DNA of 64,000 nucleotides from DATEMU01 sp964414585 (GTDB lineage: Bacteria > Planctomycetota > Phycisphaerae > UBA1845 > UTPLA1): NCBI GenBank assembly GCA_964414585.1, contig CAYPXR010000093.1:1-64000 (forward strand). The letters run 5' to 3'. Positions 58,817-64,000 of this stretch are shown here, one piece after another. The notes under the pieces are model-generated. The model saw only the letters and a program-made list of their open reading frames with translations, did no database searches and was not told the origin of the DNA. The position numbers were made by a program, and so were the translations under genes. Within the stretch, counting starts at the first letter, position 1. Each line of letters begins with the position of its first letter.

Positions 58817-60547
58817 ATGAACGACCAAGATACAAAGCCTTCAACGCACTTCATCCAGGAAATCATCGACGCCGACCGTCAGGCGGGGAAGTGGGGCGGC
58901 CGCGTCCACACGCGCTTTCCCCCGGAGCCCAATGGCTACCTGCACATCGGACATGCCAAGAGCATCAATCTGAACTTCGGGCTCGCCCAGGAGTTCGGCG
59001 GAAAGTTCAACCTCCGCTTCGACGACACCAACCCGGAGAAGGAAGAGCACGAGTACGTGCAGTCGATAATCGAGGATGCCCGCTGGCTGGGGGCGGATTG
59101 GGGCGACCGGCTGCTCTATGCCAGCGACTACTTCCAACAGATGTACGACTGGGCTGTCGAGCTGATCAAGAAGGGCAAGGCCTACGTTTGCGACCTGACC
59201 GGCGATCAGGCGCGTGAATATCGCGGCGCGCTGACCAGGCCGGGCAAGAACAGCCCCTTCCGCGATCGGTCTGTCGAGGAGAATCTCGATCTTTTCGACC
59301 GCATGCGCAAGGGCGAGTTTCCCGATGGCTCGCGGACGCTCCGGGCCAAGATCGACATGGCCAGCGCCAATTTCAATCTGCGCGATCCGATCATGTACCG
59401 CATCGTCCACGCCGAGCACCATCGCCAGGGCAATAAGTGGTGCATCTACCCGATGTACGACTGGGCCCACGGCAACGAGGATGCGATCGAGGGACTTACG
59501 CATTCTATTTGCACGCTGGAGTTCGAGAACCATCGACCGCTGTACGACTGGTTCATCGACGCGATCAACGAAGGGCGGACCGACGATGGCAGCGGCCCGT
59601 GGGGCAAGAAGATTCCACATTCGCAGCAAATCGAATTCGCGCGACTGGCGTTGACGTATACGCTGATGAGCAAGCGAAAGTTGCTGGAACTCGTCAAAGG
59701 CAACCATGTCCGCGGCTGGGATGACCCGCGGCTGCCGACGATCTGCGGCCTGCGTCGGCGCGGTTATACGCCGGAGGCCATACGGGCGTTTTGCGTCGAT
59801 ATCGGCGTGGCGAAGTTCAACAGCATGATCGACATGGTTCGTCTGGAAAACGCCGTCCGCAACGATTTGAACAAGACCGCTCCGCGCGTCATGGGCGTCC
59901 TCCGCCCGCTTAAGCTCGTCATTGAGAATTACGACGAAGGCAAGACGGACGAGCTTGATGCCGTGAATAATCCCGAGGACGCGTCCGCCGGGACGCGCAA
60001 GGTTCCGTTCTCCCGCGTGCTTTACGTCGAGCGCGACGATTTTCGCGAAGAGCCGCCCAAGGGCTTCTTCCGACTCTTCCCCGGCAACGAGGTGCGGCTG
60101 CGCTACGCCTACTACGTCAAATGCACCGGCGTCGTGAAGGACCCGGCGACCGGCGAGGTAACGGAGATTCGCTGCACGTACGACCCGGCGACGCGCGGCG
60201 GCGATTCGCCCGATCATCGCAAGGTCAAATCGACGCTGCACTGGGTCTCGGCGGCGCACGCGATCGACGCGGAGGTACGGCTCTACGATCACCTTTTCAG
60301 CACGCCTGACCCGAGCGACGTGCCCGAGGGCGTCGATTACAAAACTAACTTGAATCCCAACTCGCTGGAGACGCTGACGGGCTGCAAGCTAGAGCCGAGC
60401 ATCGCATCGGCCCAGCCCGGCCATCGCTGCCAGTTCGAGCGCCACGGCTACTTCTGTGTCGACCCTGATTCCAAACCCGGCGCGCTCGTCTTCAATCGCA
60501 CGGTGTCGCTGAAGGACACGTGGGCGAAGATGGAAAAGAAGAAGTGA
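58817..60547 (+). CDS. glnS: Glutaminyl-tRNA synthetase
   Basis: A 576-residue class I synthetase charging tRNA-Gln. The HIGH signature is in PPEPNGYLHIGHAKS (43-46) and the KMSKS loop is LMSKRKL. Catalytic-domain blocks FNLRFDDTNPEKE and YPMYDWAHGNEDAIEG are intact; the two C-terminal beta-barrels are present. Length is near the E. coli enzyme. With GlnS in addition to GltX the organism probably does not need the amidotransferase route for Gln-tRNA. The gene is monocistronic as far as can be seen. Confidence 0.97.
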   Translation: MNDQDTKPSTHFIQEIIDADRQAGKWGGRVHTRFPPEPNGYLHIGHAKSINLNFGLAQEFGGKFNLRFDDTNPEKEEHEYVQSIIEDARWLGADWGDRLLYASDYFQQMYDWAVELIKKGKAYVCDLTGDQAREYRGALTRPGKNSPFRDRSVEENLDLFDRMRKGEFPDGSRTLRAKIDMASANFNLRDPIMYRIVHAEHHRQGNKWCIYPMYDWAHGNEDAIEGLTHSICTLEFENHRPLYDWFIDAINEGRTDDGSGPWGKKIPHSQQIEFARLALTYTLMSKRKLLELVKGNHVRGWDDPRLPTICGLRRRGYTPEAIRAFCVDIGVAKFNSMIDMVRLENAVRNDLNKTAPRVMGVLRPLKLVIENYDEGKTDELDAVNNPEDASAGTRKVPFSRVLYVERDDFREEPPKGFFRLFPGNEVRLRYAYYVKCTGVVKDPATGEVTEIRCTYDPATRGGDSPDHRKVKSTLHWVSAAHAIDAEVRLYDHLFSTPDPSDVPEGVDYKTNLNPNSLETLTGCKLEPSIASAQPGHRCQFERHGYFCVDPDSKPGALVFNRTVSLKDTWAKMEKKK

Positions 60548-60640
60548 TTCTTGGGATTTGAGGGCGATGCAACCAACATGCGTCTAATCTGGGATGCCCG
60601 CCCCCATTTTAGGTTTCGGTCCCCATCGTAGCCCTGCCCA

Positions 60641-60670
60641 TTCGCACTGACCCGCCCCGCGCGTTATAAT
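60641..60670 (+). promoter_or_regulatory. Candidate promoter of the M16 peptidase gene
   Basis: TTCGCA (60641-60646), 18-nt spacer, perfect TATAAT (60665-60670). The start would be near 60677, 29 nt before ATG 60706 with GGAGG in between. Confidence 0.4.
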
Positions 60671-60705
60671 ATCTCCCCGCAATTAACCCATTGGAGGAAA
60701 GACCC

Positions 60706-63546
60706 ATGAATTCGATTAACCGTCTATTGGTCGTCGCCCTTCTTGCCACGGCGTTCCTGGCGCCTCGATCCATCGCCTCGGACGCCCCGGCGCCCAAGAA
60801 GATCACCACCGTCGAAGGCATCACCGAGTACCAACTCGGCAACGGCCTCAAGGTGCTGCTCTTCCCCGATCCGTCCAAGCCGACCGTGACCGTCAACGTC
60901 ACCTATTTCGTCGGTTCGCGACACGAAGGCTACGGCGAGACCGGCATGGCCCACCTCCTGGAACATATGGTCTTCAAGGGCACGCCCAACCATCCGACGG
61001 TCTGGAAAGACCTCCAGGACCACGGCGCGAACTTCAACGGCACGACCTCATTCGATCGTACGAATTATTTCGAGACGATGCCGGCGACGGCGGAGAATCT
61101 CGAGTTCGGCCTGTCGCTGGAATCCGACCGCATGGTCAACAGCAACATCGCCAAGAAAGACCTGGACTCGGAGTTCAGCGTCGTCCGCAACGAATTCGAG
61201 ATGGGCGAAAACAATCCCCTGGCCGTCCTCGAAGAGCGAATCTGGTCGACCGCCTTCCTCTGGCACAACTACGGCAAGAGCACGATCGGCTCGCGCGAGG
61301 ACATCGAGCGGGTACCGATTAACCGTCTGAAGGCGTTTTACCAGAAGTACTATCAACCCGATAACGCGATGCTCGTGGTCGCCGGTCAGTTCGATGCCGA
61401 CAAAACGCTCGCGCGGATCAACGAACTTTTCGGCAGCATCCCACGGCCGACGCGTGTCCTCGATGCGACCTATACAGTCGAGCCGCCGCAGGACGGCGAG
61501 CGAGAGGTGACGCTGCGCCGCGTGGGCGATATCCAGGCGATCGGCGTGGCCTATCACATCTGCGCCGGCTCGCACGAGGACATGCCCGCGTTGGAAGTCC
61601 TGGCCGACATCATGGACGCGACCCAGACGGGCCGACTTTACAAGGCCCTCGTCGAGACGCAGATGGCCACGCGGGTCAGCGCCTCGGCCGAAGACCTCTT
61701 CGATCCCGGTCTGATGACCTTCGACGCCGAAGTAGAGGCGAAAAAGCCCCTCGAGCCGGTCCGCAAGACGCTCCTGGAGACCATCGACGGCATGGCGTCG
61801 AGCGACATCAGCAAGGAGGAAGTCGAACGGGCCAAGAACTCGTTTCTCAAGCGCTTCGAGACGCTCATGGGCGACAGCGGCCGCGTCGGCGTGGTTATTT
61901 CCAACTGGGCGGCGCAAGGCGACTGGCGCTTGATGTTCCTGCACCGCGATCGGATGAAGAAGGTGACGCCGGAAGACGTGAAGCGCGTCGCCGAATTGTA
62001 CCTGAAGCCGAGCAATCGCACCGTCGGTGTGTTCGTCCCGACGAAAGACCCGGAGCGGACGAAAGTTCCCCCGACGCCGGATATCCCGGCGCTGGTCGAA
62101 AATTACAAAGGCCAGACGGCCGTCGCCGTCGGCGAAGCGATCGAAGCCGACCCCATGGCCATCGAGGCCCGCACCCTGCGAGGCGAACTGGCCACCGGCA
62201 TCAAGACGGCCCTGCTCCCGAAGAAGACCCGCGGCGGCCGCGTCTATGTGGACCTGACGCTCCGCTACGGCAGCGAGTCAACCCTCAAGGGTCGCACGGA
62301 CGCCGCCGAGTTTCTCGCCCCCATGCTGGAACGCGGAACGGCCAAACACACCCGCCGGGAAATTGAAGACGAGTTCGACAAGCTCAAGGCCAATGTCAAC
62401 ATCGGCGCCGGCGGCGGCGGCATGGGTCGGCGCGGTCGGATGTTCGGCGGCGGCGGCGGGTCGTTGGGCGCCCTCTCGGTGTCCATCGAAGCCCCAAAGG
62501 AAAACCTTCCCAAGGTCATCGCCCTCGTCGGCGAGATGCTCCGCGAGCCGGCCTTCCCGCAAAAGGAATTCGACAAGCTCAAGAAGCAGCGCGTCAGCGG
62601 CATCGAACAGCGCCGCTCCGAACCGGCCATGCAGGCGATGAATGCGCTACGGCGCAAGACGTCGCCCTATTCTTCCGACGACGTCCGCTATGTCCCTTCG
62701 ATCGACGAGGACCTGGAGCGCACCAAGGCGGTGAAGCTCGACGAAGTCAAGAAGGTCTACACCGACCTGGTCGGGGCGAACTTCGGTGAACTGGCCGCCG
62801 TCGGCGACTTCGACCCCGCAGACCTCACGAAGCAGTTCGAGAAGATTCTGGGCGACTGGAAGAGTCCGAAGCCCTACGAACGTGTGGCGATGACCTTTCA
62901 CGAGATTTCCCCCGAGGACATCATTTTGAAGACCCCCGACAAGGCCATGGCCCTCATCCTGATGGGCACCACCCTCAATCTGCGCGACGACGACGCCGAT
63001 TACCCTGCCGCCCAGATGGGCAACATGATCCTCGGCCTCGGCGGAAACTCCCGGCTCATCAACCGCCTGCGGCAAAAAGAGGGCTTTTCCTACTCGGTCG
63101 CCTCAATGCTCAGCGCCCCGTCGGAAGACCGCGCGGGCAGTCTGACGGTCTTCGCCAACTGCGCCCCCGACAACGCCGCCAAGTGCGCGACCGCCGCCCA
63201 GGAGGAGATTGCCAAGTTCCTCAAGGACGGCGTGACACAAAAGGAACTCGACGACGCGAAGAAGGGCTACGCGCAGCAGGTCCAGGTCCAGCTTTCCCAG
63301 GACGGGGCCCTCGCCGGCATCCTCGCCCGCCAGGCCAACGTCGGACGGACGATGAAATTCACCAAAGAGCAGATGGACAAGATTGAAAAGCTCACGGTGG
63401 ACGACATCAACTCGACCGCCCGCAAACATTTGAGCGCGGACAAATTCGTCAACATCCAGGCCGGCGATTTGAAGAGCCCGTCGCCCAAGGAGCCGACCAA
63501 AGTCCCGGGCAAGACCGAGGGTCAGGAACCCGCCGAACGAAGCTGA
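60706..63546 (+). CDS. M16-family zinc peptidase, two-domain, exported
   Basis: A 946-residue pitrilysin/insulinase-type peptidase. A signal peptide (LLVVALLATAFLAPRSIAS) precedes the first M16 domain with the zinc motif HLLEH (His83, Glu86, His87) and the downstream Glu in a VVRNEFEMGENNP block. A second M16-like half lies C-terminal, with a Gly/Arg/Met-rich insertion (GGGGMGRRGRMFGGGGG) near residue 575 and RxxxGxSYSV-like motif KEGFSYSVASM. Two-half M16 proteins cut peptides in an enclosed chamber in the periplasm. ATG 60706 has GGAGG 6 nt upstream; the TTG at 60691 is less likely. Confidence 0.93.
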   Translation: MNSINRLLVVALLATAFLAPRSIASDAPAPKKITTVEGITEYQLGNGLKVLLFPDPSKPTVTVNVTYFVGSRHEGYGETGMAHLLEHMVFKGTPNHPTVWKDLQDHGANFNGTTSFDRTNYFETMPATAENLEFGLSLESDRMVNSNIAKKDLDSEFSVVRNEFEMGENNPLAVLEERIWSTAFLWHNYGKSTIGSREDIERVPINRLKAFYQKYYQPDNAMLVVAGQFDADKTLARINELFGSIPRPTRVLDATYTVEPPQDGEREVTLRRVGDIQAIGVAYHICAGSHEDMPALEVLADIMDATQTGRLYKALVETQMATRVSASAEDLFDPGLMTFDAEVEAKKPLEPVRKTLLETIDGMASSDISKEEVERAKNSFLKRFETLMGDSGRVGVVISNWAAQGDWRLMFLHRDRMKKVTPEDVKRVAELYLKPSNRTVGVFVPTKDPERTKVPPTPDIPALVENYKGQTAVAVGEAIEADPMAIEARTLRGELATGIKTALLPKKTRGGRVYVDLTLRYGSESTLKGRTDAAEFLAPMLERGTAKHTRREIEDEFDKLKANVNIGAGGGGMGRRGRMFGGGGGSLGALSVSIEAPKENLPKVIALVGEMLREPAFPQKEFDKLKKQRVSGIEQRRSEPAMQAMNALRRKTSPYSSDDVRYVPSIDEDLERTKAVKLDEVKKVYTDLVGANFGELAAVGDFDPADLTKQFEKILGDWKSPKPYERVAMTFHEISPEDIILKTPDKAMALILMGTTLNLRDDDADYPAAQMGNMILGLGGNSRLINRLRQKEGFSYSVASMLSAPSEDRAGSLTVFANCAPDNAAKCATAAQEEIAKFLKDGVTQKELDDAKKGYAQQVQVQLSQDGALAGILARQANVGRTMKFTKEQMDKIEKLTVDDINSTARKHLSADKFVNIQAGDLKSPSPKEPTKVPGKTEGQEPAERS

Positions 63547-63663
63547 GCCGATCGGTCTGCGTCGATGGACGAGATAGCGTTGCCCTCCGAGCCGCGCGGC
63601 GCAAGCCCGCGGCCGACCGCGAGCGACACTTGTCTTTTTGCGCGCTGCCTTGGCCGCTGACCA

Positions 63664-64000
63664 CTACTTCCCAAACTCCTCCGGATCCTTCGCAAAGGCC
63701 CGGGCGGTCTCCATCGTGATTTTGCCTTCGAGCAGCAGCCGCTTGAGGTCCGCGTCGAGCGACCACATGCCCTCGCGCCGGCCGCTTTGGATCGCGGTGT
63801 CCAGGCTCTCGATCTTGCCGACGCGGATGGCGCTGCGCACGCCGAAGCTTGCGGACATCACCTCCATCGCCAGGACCCGTCGCCCGCCGGCGTCCGTGGG
63901 TAGCAGATGCTGCGCAATGACGTAGCGCAGGCTCATGGAAAGCTGCGTTCGGATGTCGTCGTGCTGCTCCGACGGGAACAAATCGATGAGCCGGGTGACC
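63664..64000 (-). CDS. PilT-family ATPase, C-terminal part (cut by window edge)
   Basis: The last 111 codons of a PilT-type ATPase, with the 5' part beyond position 64000. DIRTQLSMSLRYVIAQHLLPT is the conserved segment after the His box, followed by RRVLAMEVM, FGVRSAIRVGKIESLDTAIQSGRREGMWSLD and a helical tail. This C-terminus is closer to canonical PilT than that of the copy at 13293 (AIRVGK resembles LIREGK). It may be the main pilus retraction ATPase; the operon context lies outside the window. Confidence 0.88.
   Translation of the reverse strand, partial: VTRLIDLFPSEQHDDIRTQLSMSLRYVIAQHLLPTDAGGRRVLAMEVMSASFGVRSAIRVGKIESLDTAIQSGRREGMWSLDADLKRLLLEGKITMETARAFAKDPEEFGK

Noticed and set aside
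58841..60292. 483-codon minus-strand frame opposite glnS
   Set aside because: glnS is unambiguous; the antisense frame reflects codon bias.
1..64000. tRNA, rRNA, insertion sequences, integrases or attachment sites
   Set aside because: Searched by eye for T-loop motifs, transposase motifs and flanking direct repeats; nothing convincing was seen.

Overview
The window is a GC-rich chromosomal segment from a bacterium that looks like a planctomycete (Planctomycetota, perhaps near Phycisphaerae). This is an inference from several features: zinc ribbons of the CxxCGYDLTxNxSGxCPECG type fused to membrane proteins; secreted proteins with dockerin-like DxNxDG repeats and CCLPxGxC cysteine motifs; a receptor Ser/Thr kinase beside an ECF sigma factor; a bactofilin; a PDH E1-alpha/E1-beta/E2 operon; and generally short operons on both strands. 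I found no rRNA, tRNA, CRISPR array, insertion sequence or prophage.

Layout. 0-5 kb: a GT2 glycosyltransferase, a convergent three-gene operon (lipoprotein, YfgM-like TPR protein, unknown protein) and an SGNH hydrolase. 5-11 kb: an RDD/zinc-ribbon membrane protein, an FHA-GAF-PP2C signalling protein whose phosphatase motifs are partly lost, an HDOD-GGDEF protein with a small partner, a bactofilin and a PrcB-like lipoprotein. 11-21 kb: a co-directional run of TPR protein, miaB, pilT, two tandem O-antigen-ligase paralogues and an esterase. 21.4-25.4 kb: a self-contained 36-residue membrane-protein unit on the minus strand, then the PDH E2/E1-beta/E1-alpha operon. 25.6-32.5 kb: receptor kinase, ECF sigma factor, M23 peptidase lipoprotein, RDD protein and lipoprotein. 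32.5-41.7 kb: HEAT-like protein and OPA-type MFS transporter, a 2Fe-2S ferredoxin, a nucleotidyltransferase-like two-gene pair, a chimeric pseudogene made from two neighbouring genes, a thrombospondin-type-3 secreted protein, an M29 aminopeptidase and a DMT transporter. 42-50 kb: a large CHRD/dockerin secreted protein, a DUF1854 ABC exporter, an ECF sigma factor with a DUF4349 membrane partner, and HicBA. 50.9-54.6 kb: guaA, an Rrf2 regulator and gltX. 54.6-58.7 kb: an accessory patch with an orphan UPF0175 antitoxin and its truncated toxin, lipoproteins, a deiodinase-like selenoprotein, a broken dockerin-type gene and a MazF-type module. 58.8-64 kb: glnS, an M16 peptidase and the C-terminus of a second PilT.

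The most notable observation is the gene at 56169-56840. It has an in-frame TGA at exactly the selenocysteine position of iodothyronine deiodinases (FGSFT-U-PPF), and a compact hairpin 10 nt downstream has the form of a bacterial SECIS element. Other highlights are the gene chimera at 36967-37227, the complete small-protein transcription unit at 21425-21768, the decayed toxin at 54875, and promoters placed so that hicB, guaA and perhaps the MazF-module antitoxin would be leaderless.

Limits: all assignments come from reading the sequence by eye. No database search, folding program or composition calculation was run, and residue positions are hand-counted.
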